Shown: one piece after another, positions 6,589 through 15,270 of the stretch
Position numbering within the stretch: position 1 is the stretch's first letter
How the letters are laid out: each line of letters starts with the position of its first letter
Source: a virus
Virus record (IMG/VR): IMGVR_UViG_3300020125_000033
Span: 1 to 20,115 of that record
Length of the DNA: 20,115 nt
Reading direction: 5' to 3' (one strand)
Notes under the pieces: model-generated
What the model was told of the DNA's origin: nothing
Databases searched by the model: none
The model's input: the letters and a program-made list of their open reading frames with translations, nothing else
Position numbers and translations under genes: made by a program

Positions 6589-7050
6589 TCAGATACCTCC
6601 GGGATTAGCCTCCGCTGGGGGTATCTGGGCTTCTTCTGGTTGTGGAGCATTACCAGTGATGATGACTGGCATACCGAACACATTGTCTTGTGGAGTTAGA
6701 TCACGAGTTCTGTTGGTTCCATAGAACCTCTCCATAATCTTACGGTTGCCAAGATAGATGGCAGCCTGTCCGACATACTGTCCATCACCTTGTTGTCCAC
6801 CATGCCATCCTACCAAATCCCCTGGCTTGAGTCTAGCAACAGAGTCTTGGTACCCTGCTAGAGACACAGGCATACTAATTCCCATAGAGGCATAGACATT
6901 CCCAGCCATGTCTGGTTCTTCTCTTGCCTTGGCGACACTAGCCAACAGTTGACTGCGGACTTCACCAGGAGCAGGCATTGGCTCTGGCTGTTGCTGATCT
7001 GGCCCGACAGGTGGTTGCTGAGTCGGATCAGGCTGTTGCGGGTCAGTCAT
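6589..7050 (-). CDS. Degenerate NlpC/P60-like protein lacking catalytic residues
   Basis: Predicted 153 residues. After a Pro/Gln-rich N-terminus (1-30), residues 51-107 match the NlpC/P60 domain of the gene just upstream: VYASMGISMP against VYSKMGISMP, LKPGDLVGW against LQPGDLVAF, and GQAAIYLGN against SHIAIYIGN. The DCSG motif carrying the nucleophile is missing or reads DMAG, and there is no Cys anywhere. The catalytic His is Gln95; the third position (Glu107) is kept. The active core YVWGG is also absent. It is therefore probably a duplicate kept as a non-enzymatic wall-binding or structural protein. ATG at 7050 overlaps the previous stop by one base (TGATG); a GTG at 7053 is possible. 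No signal peptide is seen. Confidence 0.8.
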   Translation of the reverse strand: MTDPQQPDPTQQPPVGPDQQQPEPMPAPGEVRSQLLASVAKAREEPDMAGNVYASMGISMPVSLAGYQDSVARLKPGDLVGWHGGQQGDGQYVGQAAIYLGNRKIMERFYGTNRTRDLTPQDNVFGMPVIITGNAPQPEEAQIPPAEANPGGI

Positions 7051-8222
7051 CACTCACCTGGGAATCTAGTGTGGATATAGATAGCGCCCTTGTCCTGAGC
7101 AGAGTTGCCTAGAGATCTAATGTCTCCATGAGCACCGCCAGCAGCTTCGATGATCTGTCCGTTCCCAATGTAGATGGCGATGTGAGAGACAGTGTTGGGA
7201 CCTGCCCATCCTCCTGCCCACTTGAAAGCTACCAAGTCTCCTGGCTGCAACTGATTGTAAGAGCCGACACGCACACCTGTCGTAGCCTGCTGAGCAGATG
7301 TCCGAGGCATTGATATACCCATCTTAGAGTACACCTGTTGCACCAGACCAGAACAGTCGACACCTGTATTGAGAGAGTTGCCACCCCACACATACGGAAT
7401 GTTGAGCACTTGTCGGCTAATCGACAGAGCCTGAGCACGAGCAGTGGAAGTCGGTACACCAGAGAAAGCCATAGCCTGTCCCACTTGTGCGTAGGACATG
7501 CCACTGACAGTGTTGGCTACATATGGCTGAATAGGTGGAGCCTGTGCTGGCATGTACTTCTTGTACGCACCATTGGTGAATGTAGTCCAGTCTCGGAAAG
7601 ATCCACCCGCACCTTGATACAGTGCGAATGCAGCCTGAGCAGACTGTAGTGGGTCCATCGGATTCTGTGGGTACCAGGCATTACCCTTGTGGACAGAGTT
7701 GATCTGGAACAGACCCTGATCAATAGTTCCATTGGAATTACTGTGAGTCGCACCGGGATTCCCTGACGACTCTGCCATAGCAATACCCATCATTGTGGGT
7801 ATAGCAGACTCTGGGAATCCAGCCTGTCGGAGAACGTTAGCTATTCCCTGCTGACCACCAGATCCCCAACCTGCACCTTGTGCACCACCAGAGTAATTGC
7901 TAGCACCACCGGCAAAAGAGTTCATGCCGTCAGTAGCAGCTTGCAATGCAGCCTGTCGCTGCTTCTCTACATTCGCTGCTTGGACTGCTGCGTCGTACTG
8001 TCGACGTGTGTTATCAGCAGCGATAGAGCCAGCAGCAGCACTAGCACTGTCGTTCCTAATAGTGTTGAGACGAGAGTAAATATCAGTACCATTGAGGCTA
8101 GCAGCATCAGGTACGATAGTGTCTTGCTGGGCTTGTCGATTTTGTCTGTCCTGTCTCTTCTGGTCAAGTTGTTGCCATAGAAGTCCTTGGTTGTCATCAA
8201 GGAGATTAAGAGGCGTTGTCAC
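7050..8222 (-). CDS. Virion-associated peptidoglycan hydrolase: lytic transglycosylase + NlpC/P60
   Basis: This 390-residue protein joins two wall-cutting domains. Residues about 125-225 form a lysozyme-like/transglycosylase domain, with MGIAMAESSGNP (Glu151 the likely acid) and DQGLFQINS. Residues about 262-388 form an NlpC/P60 endopeptidase, with IPYVWGG, DCSG (Cys290), SHIAIYIG (His347) and Glu359 at the third catalytic position. The first cleaves glycan strands, the second peptide stems. The N-terminal 100 residues are Gln/Arg/Ala-rich like the neighbouring internal proteins, and there is no signal peptide. A virion-borne enzyme that opens the wall at DNA entry therefore seems likelier than a free endolysin, though that remains possible. 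GTG at 8222 has AAGGAG upstream and a GTGA overlap with the previous gene. Confidence 0.88.
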   Translation of the reverse strand: MTTPLNLLDDNQGLLWQQLDQKRQDRQNRQAQQDTIVPDAASLNGTDIYSRLNTIRNDSASAAAGSIAADNTRRQYDAAVQAANVEKQRQAALQAATDGMNSFAGGASNYSGGAQGAGWGSGGQQGIANVLRQAGFPESAIPTMMGIAMAESSGNPGATHSNSNGTIDQGLFQINSVHKGNAWYPQNPMDPLQSAQAAFALYQGAGGSFRDWTTFTNGAYKKYMPAQAPPIQPYVANTVSGMSYAQVGQAMAFSGVPTSTARAQALSISRQVLNIPYVWGGNSLNTGVDCSGLVQQVYSKMGISMPRTSAQQATTGVRVGSYNQLQPGDLVAFKWAGGWAGPNTVSHIAIYIGNGQIIEAAGGAHGDIRSLGNSAQDKGAIYIHTRFPGE

Positions 8223-11200
8223 GTCCTATTCTCCTTGGCTACTAGTTTTTGGTAAGACGAACGATTAGTGTCCTGGACCCCGAGTCCAAGCAGTGTATTG
8301 AAGAGAGTCCTATTCCAGAATGCGTCCTTCTCTCCCTTAGCCAGTGCTCTCTGTGGATCCAGGACAGGAGTGTTACCGCCCTGGAAGACATTGCCAATGG
8401 TACCAGAGGCGCTATATCCAGAGATACTGGACAACTGATTGAGGAATGGTAGTCCTTGGTCAAGATTCTCCGACAGGTCTGATACATAGTTACCAGTAGC
8501 AGTGTCCTGTCGAGTGATAGCCTCTGTCGGAATAGTCAGTAGCGGGTTCAGAGATCCTGACAGGTAGGTGCCAATGTTTCGTGGCAAGTTCGTAGAGTCT
8601 TTGTCATTGAAGATGTCAGCCAAAGTCTCCATTGGAGTGCCAAGATTGTACGTGAACTGGTTGTCTCCGAGACTGATGTTGCCCGACAATCCTTCACGCA
8701 AGAATGAGGGAAGATCTCCACCATTGGAAGTAGGATCCGACAGGGATTTAGGATCTAGACCCATCTGTTGAGCAGCAGCATAGTACGCCTTCGGAATCAC
8801 CATAGCCCGATCAGGCTTAGTTGCGGCAGTCTTCAAGATAGTCGGTACTGCCTGTCGCATCCAAGTGTAGAACGGAATGATTGGTCGGAGATTCCTAGAC
8901 TCCCAAGGAGTCAGTCCAGCAGGATCAGGGTGATACCTCAGAACTTCCTTGTTCGCCTCATGGATTGCATCTTCGATAGTCTCGAACTGCCTGGTGAAGT
9001 TCGGATCATTCAGCTTGTGAGACATGTGTGCCAACTTGTTGAAGTCAGCAATGTTCTCAGAGACAACACCTGCGCCTCTGTAGAGCTTGGTATCCGCCAG
9101 CCAGTCAGCAGCCTTGTCTAGTCCAGTCTGTCCTCGCTCCAGCTTACTCTCTGCTGACAATAGATCTTCAGAAGACTTATAACCAACAAGCGTACCACCA
9201 CGAGTAGACTCCCGATACAACTGAGCAGGTGTAAGAGGAACATCTCCACCTTTCAGTTTGACCGAGTACATAGGCTTGGTGAGGTCTTCTCCACCCTTCT
9301 CAGCCAAGAGCTTCTCAAGACCCTTGACATCACCCCTGAACTGTCCGCCAGCCTTGAGAGCCTGAGCAGCATACTTGAGATGCTTCGGGTTGGACATGCC
9401 AGCCAGGAAACTGTTGCTCAGATCCCCGATCATGTTCCTGATCTGGTGACCTGGACGGATGAGAGTAGCAGTTGGCTTCCACAATCTGAGGTATGGGTTC
9501 AAGACATTGGACGCCAGCATTGCATAGAGTCCTTTGTCGCCTCTCTTGTATGACCTAGCCTCTACGAGCATGTTGTTTACACGCCGCAGATGCTCACGAG
9601 TCACCCTGTCGAAGCCAACACCATCAGGAATGAAGTGTGACAGTGGAGCCTTCTCATAGTCTCCCTTAACAATGCCAGCATATCCCTCCGGCATCTTCCC
9701 ATCTACTGCCTTCTTGCCGAATCTCCTGGCAATGTCTACACCGAACGCTCTCCTAGCTTCCATGTCCATGACAGCAGAGTGCATCTTCGACAGGAAGTCA
9801 ATGACATCCTTCTGTGGATGCTGAAAGATAGTATGGAACACGTCAGCCAGAGTTGGGTTGTCATTCCCTGGGATCTTAGTCGGGAACTGGAAGTTGAGTC
9901 CGTGCTCCTTGAGTGCAGCATTAACAGTGACAATAGAGTGTCCGTTGCGAGTCAGAGCATTGGCAGCACCGTCAGGGTTGTTGACATCAAGCATGTGATC
10001 CAGCAGTGGCTTCAGTTGACGAGTAGAGTCTCCAGTCCTGCCTTCCTCTTGCAGTGCTCTGAAGCCTAGCTCTGGACTAGTGGTGAGTTGCGTGTATGCA
10101 CCGAGAGTGTCAGCCTGGTCATACTGCTTCTTGTACCTCATCAAGTCTTTGCCGTAGATCTGCTTAGACTTCTCAGAGAAAGCCATGCCATCACGGATCA
10201 GTGCGTCAAGTCCACCCATGCGGTGACCATTGACCATAGCTCCCATGACAGAGTGATAGCCTCTACGCAGTCCCTGATCGAGAGTGTTAGCAACTACATC
10301 GTCAAGAGTCACGTACTTTGTGTCAGTGTCAGCCAGCATAGCTGCCTCATCAGCAGCCATCTGCTTGGCCTGCCTGTCGGCTATCTTCTGCTTAGCTTCA
10401 TCTGTACCCTTGGCAGACTCCTTAGCTGTTGCCTTAGAAGTCTTCGCAGCTTCCACATCAGTCGGCACTAGAGTATCCGACAGGGAGTCCTTAGCCTTAG
10501 CAGCAGCGCGTGCCTGTCCACCAGCCGAGACTCCTGCTGCGTTGCCATCTCTGATGATCTTTCCACCTACATCTGCAACAGAGTCAATCACCTTTGCAGT
10601 AGGAGCCAGAGGATCTGTTACAGCAGCCTTGACTTGGTTCGCAGTACTTGTTCCGAGAGCTTCTCCCTGGACTAGATCTCTCTTTCCAAGACGTGCTTCA
10701 TTCTCTACCAACTTCTGTTCAAGGTCGTCTGTATGTGCGATGAGAGTCTTAGCTGCTCTCTCCGCTTTAGTAGCAGATGTAGGAGTCTTTGTCTTGTTGG
10801 CAGCGACAATCCTGTCGGCTACAGACTTGATGAGATCGTCTCCTGTTAGACCACCAATCTTTCCTTCGATTGCCTGAGCAGCACCATGCAGCATAGAGCT
10901 AGTAGGAATCTTCTCAAACTTCGACAGGTGCAGTGGAACTCCATGCTCTGTCCCAAGAGAGTCCATGACATCTGCGATGTGCAGGTTGTACTCATTGTTC
11001 CCGAGCTTGACGACAGGATAGTCTCCTGCTTGGATAGCCTGCTCTTTAGACACCTTTAGATCATTCAAGACATTGTCATAGATCCGCGGACTAGTCTGAT
11101 CGAACTTAGATCCTGCCATAGCAGGGTCATCAAGTACAGACTTAGTAGCTCTGTTAGTCAACTCCTGAGTCAGTCTTGCCTGCTCATAGGCATTGGACTG

Positions 11201-12295
11201 TCGAGCCTGGCTTGGCTTCGGAATCGGAACCTGACCGGCAGGAGTGATATTGACAGCTTCCGGTGCAACTGCATCAGCAACCTTGGGAGTAACAACAGGC
11301 TGAGAATCAGCGATCTCCTTCTTGATTGCATGACCCAACTCTGGATGATCCAAGAATGCAGTGCGGTAGATGTTGGCAGCATCCTTAGAGTTCTTAGATG
11401 CAGCCTCTGCTGCTGCTCTCGCAGCCTCTTCCGCTGTGTCGAAGCCACCATTCTTGTAGTTATCCACGAAGGTTCTCTTAACAAAGTCAAGAGTCGCAGG
11501 ATCAAAGTTCTTCAGTGTGATTGGCTTAGTCTTAGCTCCCACATTTGCAGGACTTGGAGTTGCCAGATCAGCCAGATCAGGTAGAGCGGATGCAGGGTCA
11601 GCAACAGTATCACCGGCAACCTTCGTGTTGACAGCGTCCTGTCGACCAGCATTGACATCTGCCGCAATATCAGATGCAGCAGCAGTCTTCTCTTCGAGAG
11701 GACGAGTGGGAACAGTGACAGGAGTGCCTCTGTTCTTCATCTCACTGGCAGTGAACTCAGTCATGCCAGTCTTGCCAGCGTCTACTGCTTCCTCAAACTT
11801 CTTGGTTCCCTTGAGAACTCTTCCAGCAGCATTAAGTGGAGCAGCTAGTGCCTTGCCTGGGATCAAGTTAAGAGGATCGACAACAATGTCTGACGCCAGT
11901 CCACCCCAAGTGTTAAACCAGTCCGGGACATCTACACCGCGAGACTTGCCCAACTGACCAATGACATCACTACCTGTAGTCTTGTCGACGCCCATCAGAC
12001 CAGCGCCGATAGACTCGAAAGGGTTGAAGCTGGTCTTACTCCCTGGAGTCAGAGCTTCAAGAGCATCCTTAGCTGTATTCTGGACAGCATAAAGAGGCCG
12101 AGAGACAACGTCCATCACTCGACTGAAGAGACTCGGATCATAGTCTGTTGGCGGTGGAGTCCATCCGAAGTTGGCTGATTGTCCGACAGGCCCTCTCGCA
12201 GTGTTGTCCACTGGATTCGGATAGGTGATTGCCGGACTGTTGACGATACTGTTGATGAATGCCTTGTGCTTGGCTACATCTGATGCACTTGGCAT
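8219..12295 (-). CDS. Very large internal virion (DNA-ejection) protein
   Basis: At 1358 residues this is the largest gene here. No catalytic motif is recognised. Visible features are a segment ASDIVVDPLNLIPG near residue 135; a long Ala/Lys/Asp/Thr-rich helical middle with likely coiled coils (about 560-670); and, near 940-965, LIRPGHQIRNMIGDLSNSF followed by helical repeats. That last motif style is seen in large internal or polyvalent proteins of podoviruses. Size and position, as the last of three consecutive large helical proteins before the wall hydrolase, resemble T7 gp14-gp15-gp16 (gp16 is about 1318). I infer a role in the ejection channel through the cell envelope. ATG at 12295 overlaps the previous stop (TAATG), with AGGTGG just upstream. 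An enzyme domain I fail to recognise is possible. Confidence 0.75.
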   Translation of the reverse strand: MPSASDVAKHKAFINSIVNSPAITYPNPVDNTARGPVGQSANFGWTPPPTDYDPSLFSRVMDVVSRPLYAVQNTAKDALEALTPGSKTSFNPFESIGAGLMGVDKTTGSDVIGQLGKSRGVDVPDWFNTWGGLASDIVVDPLNLIPGKALAAPLNAAGRVLKGTKKFEEAVDAGKTGMTEFTASEMKNRGTPVTVPTRPLEEKTAAASDIAADVNAGRQDAVNTKVAGDTVADPASALPDLADLATPSPANVGAKTKPITLKNFDPATLDFVKRTFVDNYKNGGFDTAEEAARAAAEAASKNSKDAANIYRTAFLDHPELGHAIKKEIADSQPVVTPKVADAVAPEAVNITPAGQVPIPKPSQARQSNAYEQARLTQELTNRATKSVLDDPAMAGSKFDQTSPRIYDNVLNDLKVSKEQAIQAGDYPVVKLGNNEYNLHIADVMDSLGTEHGVPLHLSKFEKIPTSSMLHGAAQAIEGKIGGLTGDDLIKSVADRIVAANKTKTPTSATKAERAAKTLIAHTDDLEQKLVENEARLGKRDLVQGEALGTSTANQVKAAVTDPLAPTAKVIDSVADVGGKIIRDGNAAGVSAGGQARAAAKAKDSLSDTLVPTDVEAAKTSKATAKESAKGTDEAKQKIADRQAKQMAADEAAMLADTDTKYVTLDDVVANTLDQGLRRGYHSVMGAMVNGHRMGGLDALIRDGMAFSEKSKQIYGKDLMRYKKQYDQADTLGAYTQLTTSPELGFRALQEEGRTGDSTRQLKPLLDHMLDVNNPDGAANALTRNGHSIVTVNAALKEHGLNFQFPTKIPGNDNPTLADVFHTIFQHPQKDVIDFLSKMHSAVMDMEARRAFGVDIARRFGKKAVDGKMPEGYAGIVKGDYEKAPLSHFIPDGVGFDRVTREHLRRVNNMLVEARSYKRGDKGLYAMLASNVLNPYLRLWKPTATLIRPGHQIRNMIGDLSNSFLAGMSNPKHLKYAAQALKAGGQFRGDVKGLEKLLAEKGGEDLTKPMYSVKLKGGDVPLTPAQLYRESTRGGTLVGYKSSEDLLSAESKLERGQTGLDKAADWLADTKLYRGAGVVSENIADFNKLAHMSHKLNDPNFTRQFETIEDAIHEANKEVLRYHPDPAGLTPWESRNLRPIIPFYTWMRQAVPTILKTAATKPDRAMVIPKAYYAAAQQMGLDPKSLSDPTSNGGDLPSFLREGLSGNISLGDNQFTYNLGTPMETLADIFNDKDSTNLPRNIGTYLSGSLNPLLTIPTEAITRQDTATGNYVSDLSENLDQGLPFLNQLSSISGYSASGTIGNVFQGGNTPVLDPQRALAKGEKDAFWNRTLFNTLLGLGVQDTNRSSYQKLVAKENRT

Positions 12296-13992
12296 TATCC
12301 ACCTGTGCCCTTCATCGCATTCCAGTACTGCAAGGCAATGTCAATTACCTTGTTCTGATCCATGTTGGGAGTAGCTGCTTGTACTTCTTGCATGAACTGT
12401 GTGAAGTTGTTGCCAGAGTATCCCTTGCCAGCAGACATCACATTCTGGACATTGTTGGCGATAGTGTCTCCATCAGCACCGTACTTGGCCTGTGCAACTG
12501 CACGAGCCTTAGCAGGTCCAGAGAAGTCAGTCTGTGTCAGTCCACCACCAGCCTGAGCAGCAGCAGCCTTCTGAGTTTGTGCATCCTTCTGCAACTGGAT
12601 CTGTGCAGCAGTGTTCTGATTGTCGATCTCTTGTTGGTTATACTTCTGCTGTGCATTCCACTTATCCAAGATAGCCTGCTGTGCAGCAGTCTGTCCTTGA
12701 ACCGACAGACCAGCGTTAGAAGTCTGAACTCCTAGATCCTGTTGAGTCAGATTCTGTCCGATGTCGATAGCCTTGTTGGCCTTGTCAGTCTGGATCCCAG
12801 CAATCTGCTGGTCTACAGCTTGTTGTGCCTGACCTTCTTGATTGAGACTGTTCTCCTGAGCGACAGTGCCACTAGTCCGAGCCACATCCTGTCGGTTAGC
12901 ATTGAGGTTGTCTTCACCCTGCTGCTGTTGACCAAAGTAGTTCTGGACTGCGTTAGTGTTCGCACCAGTCATCCCCTGTAGCCATGCCTGGTCATTGGCA
13001 GATGCCTGATTGTTTACCGGAACAGCAGCATCTAGTCCCAGTTTCTTGGCTGTTTCAGCAACATTCTGTTGCCCACTCTGGTACCCCTGACCAATAGACT
13101 GTTGTAGAGCCGCGCCTCTTTGTCCGACATCAGCCTTCTGCGCATCGTACTGAGCGTGAGAGTCTGCCGCAGTCTTAGCAATGTCGTTGACCATGTTCGA
13201 GTATAGTCCCGACAGAACTTGACGAGCCCGTTGACCCTGTTGTCCGATGTTAGTCTTCGAGGCTGCAAGACTATCAAGGACAGGTTTGAACGCACTGTCA
13301 GCAATGCGCGTTGCATCTGCTGTGAAGTCTTTCGGAGTGATGACTGGAGTCTGGATAGGATCGAGGGTAGGATAGTCAAACCCTTTCTCTTCTCCTGCTC
13401 CATCTGGAGTGAATGGAACATAGCCCTTCGGGAACGGATTGGCAGCAGATCCGAGGTTAGTTCCGAATGGACCACCGAAAGAGTTGTAGTCCATGCCTCC
13501 ACCCTTGGGACCTGGCTTGTCAGCCCCAATGAGCTTGGTCATGTCGAGCTTCTGGTTCTGCTGAGACATCGGAACAGTTGTTGCCATTCCATGTCCAGGC
13601 AGAGTTGCAAGAGACTTCTGTTGTGGAAGACTATCGACATAACTCTTTGGTGCGACAGACCTCTTACCTCCTGCGAAGTCTACATTAGCAGCAGCAGACT
13701 TAGCGACAGGATTGCCAAAGCCATAGAAGTCAGCCCACGTAGTGTTACTCGCAGGATTTAGTGCGCCGAAGAATGTACCCCAACCACCAGCAGTCTTAGG
13801 ACTGGTACCGAGAGCACCTGTCTGTTCTGCCTTGCCGAACTGTGACTGAGGATCAGTTCCAAGAGTCTTCTGTGCATTGTTCATCAGTGCAGTATTAGCA
13901 GTACCTGAACTGATCTGTTGAATCTGTCCAGCAGTGAATCCTGCTTTCTTGAGAGCAGCGATGTCAGCAGGGGATAGCTGCTTTGGTGCCAC
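12295..13992 (-). CDS. Gln/Ala-rich coiled internal virion protein
   Basis: Predicted 565 residues, no family recognised. The N-terminal third is Gly/Pro/Lys-rich and probably flexible; residues about 230-480 are rich in Gln, Ala, Asn and Asp with few hydrophobics (for example GQQGQRARQVLSGLYSN and QQEIDNQNTAAQIQLQKDA), typical of long helical bundles. The C-terminus (GNNFTQFMQEVQAATPNMDQNKVIDIALQYW) resembles a small helical domain. There is no Cys or membrane segment. Its place between the 314- and 1358-residue proteins parallels T7 gp15, a Gln-rich ejection protein. GTG at 13992 follows the previous stop by two bases, with AGGTGG upstream. Confidence 0.75.
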   Translation of the reverse strand: MAPKQLSPADIAALKKAGFTAGQIQQISSGTANTALMNNAQKTLGTDPQSQFGKAEQTGALGTSPKTAGGWGTFFGALNPASNTTWADFYGFGNPVAKSAAANVDFAGGKRSVAPKSYVDSLPQQKSLATLPGHGMATTVPMSQQNQKLDMTKLIGADKPGPKGGGMDYNSFGGPFGTNLGSAANPFPKGYVPFTPDGAGEEKGFDYPTLDPIQTPVITPKDFTADATRIADSAFKPVLDSLAASKTNIGQQGQRARQVLSGLYSNMVNDIAKTAADSHAQYDAQKADVGQRGAALQQSIGQGYQSGQQNVAETAKKLGLDAAVPVNNQASANDQAWLQGMTGANTNAVQNYFGQQQQGEDNLNANRQDVARTSGTVAQENSLNQEGQAQQAVDQQIAGIQTDKANKAIDIGQNLTQQDLGVQTSNAGLSVQGQTAAQQAILDKWNAQQKYNQQEIDNQNTAAQIQLQKDAQTQKAAAAQAGGGLTQTDFSGPAKARAVAQAKYGADGDTIANNVQNVMSAGKGYSGNNFTQFMQEVQAATPNMDQNKVIDIALQYWNAMKGTGG

Positions 13993-13994
13993 AG

Positions 13995-14939
13995 TTACAC
14001 CACCTGTCGTTGAATTGTTGCAGTGCTAGTGTCCTTCGGGACAGCAGAGAGATCAATGCCATACTTGGATGCAATCCGCGACACAGCATCAGTCAGAGCC
14101 GATTGTCTCGTTGCATCTTGGGAAGAGCCAAAGGTCGAGAGTGCCTGTGCCTGAGTGTTGACATTATCATTCCGAGCCGTGTCCAGACTCGCCTTACGAT
14201 CCCCGAAGTCTCTGTCGATGTCCGACAGGGAGTTGACATAGAGTCCAGAATGCAGCATCCCTCTTCCGGCGAAGTCTCCTTCGTCAGCAGTGACAGAGTC
14301 TCCGTAAGCTCCGGGACGGTACCTGTCGAACTTTCCGGCAGTCTGATCCCATCCCATTCTTCGCTTAGCATCATTCCAACCGAAGTCATACTGGTTTCTT
14401 GCCAGTCCCTGTTGAGCCTCGAAATCAGCTCTAGCTCTCGCAAGATCTCCGACTGTTCGTTGATAGTTCTCGTCTGATGCCGCTCCGGGGATAGTGACAT
14501 TCTCCATGACTGGAGCAGGAGGAGCGAAAGAAGCAGCACTAACACCGACACTACCACCGCCTCCGCCTGCACTACCTCCACCACCACCACCACTACTCCC
14601 TCCACCACCGGAAGAGCCTCCCCCACCAGAGCTAGTAGTCTGTCCAGAAGATGTTGGAATGTTTACCTTTGGAGAAGAGACAGTCTTTGGAGCAAGAGTG
14701 CTGCCTTTGCCTTTGGGAAGATTGTCATTGGTACTCTTCGCCACAGGCTTGGGAGCAGGCGGCGGGACATATGCAGGTTGGATTCTCGGCGGAGCAGTTG
14801 TCTGAACAAAGCCAGCCTGCTTGTTGGCGTTGTTAATGACTCCCTGCATGATAGTTGGCTTGGGAGGCTGTGGCTTGTTGAGTGGATTCACCCAGCCAGG
14901 CTGTGCATAACTAGGAGCACCGGGAATGTACCCTGCCAT
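13995..14939 (-). CDS. Virion protein with Pro-rich head and Gly-Ser linker
   Basis: Predicted 314 residues. Residues 1-100 are Pro/Lys-rich and probably disordered. Residues 105-130 are an almost pure Gly-Ser linker. The rest is helical and contains GRGMLHSGLYVNSLSDIDRDFGDRKASL (about 225-255), a style of motif seen in minor structural proteins of many actinophages (recognised by eye only). In operon position it parallels the small internal core protein (T7 gp14) that precedes gp15 and gp16. ATG at 14939 overlaps the previous stop (TGATG); a GTG at 14942 would add one residue. Function is inferred from context. Confidence 0.7.
   Translation of the reverse strand: MAGYIPGAPSYAQPGWVNPLNKPQPPKPTIMQGVINNANKQAGFVQTTAPPRIQPAYVPPPAPKPVAKSTNDNLPKGKGSTLAPKTVSSPKVNIPTSSGQTTSSGGGGSSGGGGSSGGGGGGSAGGGGGSVGVSAASFAPPAPVMENVTIPGAASDENYQRTVGDLARARADFEAQQGLARNQYDFGWNDAKRRMGWDQTAGKFDRYRPGAYGDSVTADEGDFAGRGMLHSGLYVNSLSDIDRDFGDRKASLDTARNDNVNTQAQALSTFGSSQDATRQSALTDAVSRIASKYGIDLSAVPKDTSTATIQRQVV
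14550..14627 (-). repeat. Gly-Ser linker coding repeat
   Basis: Twenty-six codons encode GGGGSS-GGGGSS-GGGGGG-SA-GGGGGS. All four Gly codons (GGT, GGA, GGG, GGC) and several Ser codons are mixed, so the repeat appears to be kept at protein level and is not a recent slippage product. It produces a long Pro-rich shadow frame on the plus strand. Confidence 0.85.
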
Positions 14940-15127
14940 CACTTCCCGCCCTTCTTCTTAGTCATCAAGTTAATGATGGCTTGTTTCTTGGCACTCTTGT
15001 CACTGTCCTCCGCAGCTTCTTCCTTAGCTGTCGGTGGATGTCCTGCTCTTGCCTCTGCTCTGTCTTCCGGATCATCCAGAAGAGAACTCTTGCCCTTGGA
15101 CTTTAGCCAAGGAGGTTGCCCAGCCAT
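14939..15127 (-). CDS. Small highly charged virion-operon protein
   Basis: Predicted 62 residues, not recognised. It is dominated by Lys, Asp, Glu, Ala and Ser (DDPEDRAEARAGHPP; SDKSAKKQAIINLMTKKKGGK) with a basic end. It is probably a disordered or helical minor protein. ATG at 15127 overlaps the previous TAA (TAATG) and its TGA overlaps the next ATG, so it is coupled on both sides. It may be a DNA-contacting or scaffold-like peptide, but there is no direct evidence. Confidence 0.7.
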   Translation of the reverse strand: MAGQPPWLKSKGKSSLLDDPEDRAEARAGHPPTAKEEAAEDSDKSAKKQAIINLMTKKKGGK

Positions 15128-15270
15128 TACTTACCAGCCTTCTGTGAGTTGTCCTTGGCCTTTGCCATACTGATAAGGATAGCTTGAGCCTGTGCTCTCT
15201 TGTTACCAGTCATACCCTCAAGAGTATAACCTTCCTGTCCTGGCTCTCTTCCGTTCTTATCTATAGGCAT
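15127..15270 (-). CDS. 47-residue protein of unknown function
   Basis: The frame from ATG at 15270 to TAA at 15127 encodes 47 residues, start MPIDKNGREPGQEGYTLEGM, with an Ala/Lys/Gln-rich helical second half ending DNSQKAGK. The ATG overlaps the TGA of the preceding 30-residue gene (TGATG), and the TAA overlaps the next ATG (TAATG). AGGCGG lies about eight bases upstream. The frame is open further upstream, but no ATG, GTG or TTG occurs there before an in-frame stop, which fixes the start. Its small, charged, Gly-containing composition resembles the neighbouring 62- and 88-residue proteins. Confidence 0.7.
   Translation of the reverse strand: MPIDKNGREPGQEGYTLEGMTGNKRAQAQAILISMAKAKDNSQKAGK

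Noticed and set aside
7050-8222. Calling the bifunctional wall hydrolase the endolysin
   Set aside because: The Gln-rich N-terminus and position directly after the internal virion proteins fit a virion-borne enzyme better; the endolysin role is left open.
10284-10877. 197-codon plus-strand frame, long enough to be a gene
   Set aside because: Lies wholly inside the 1358-residue gene on the opposite strand; Ala/Ser-rich antisense composition, no motif and no ribosome site.
13219-13761. 180-codon plus-strand frame opposite the 565-residue gene
   Set aside because: Antisense shadow; Ser/Arg/Cys-rich with no domain and no fit to the operon direction.
14494-14805. Plus-strand frame with long proline runs
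   Set aside because: It is the complement of the Gly-Ser linker codons of the virion gene on the minus strand.
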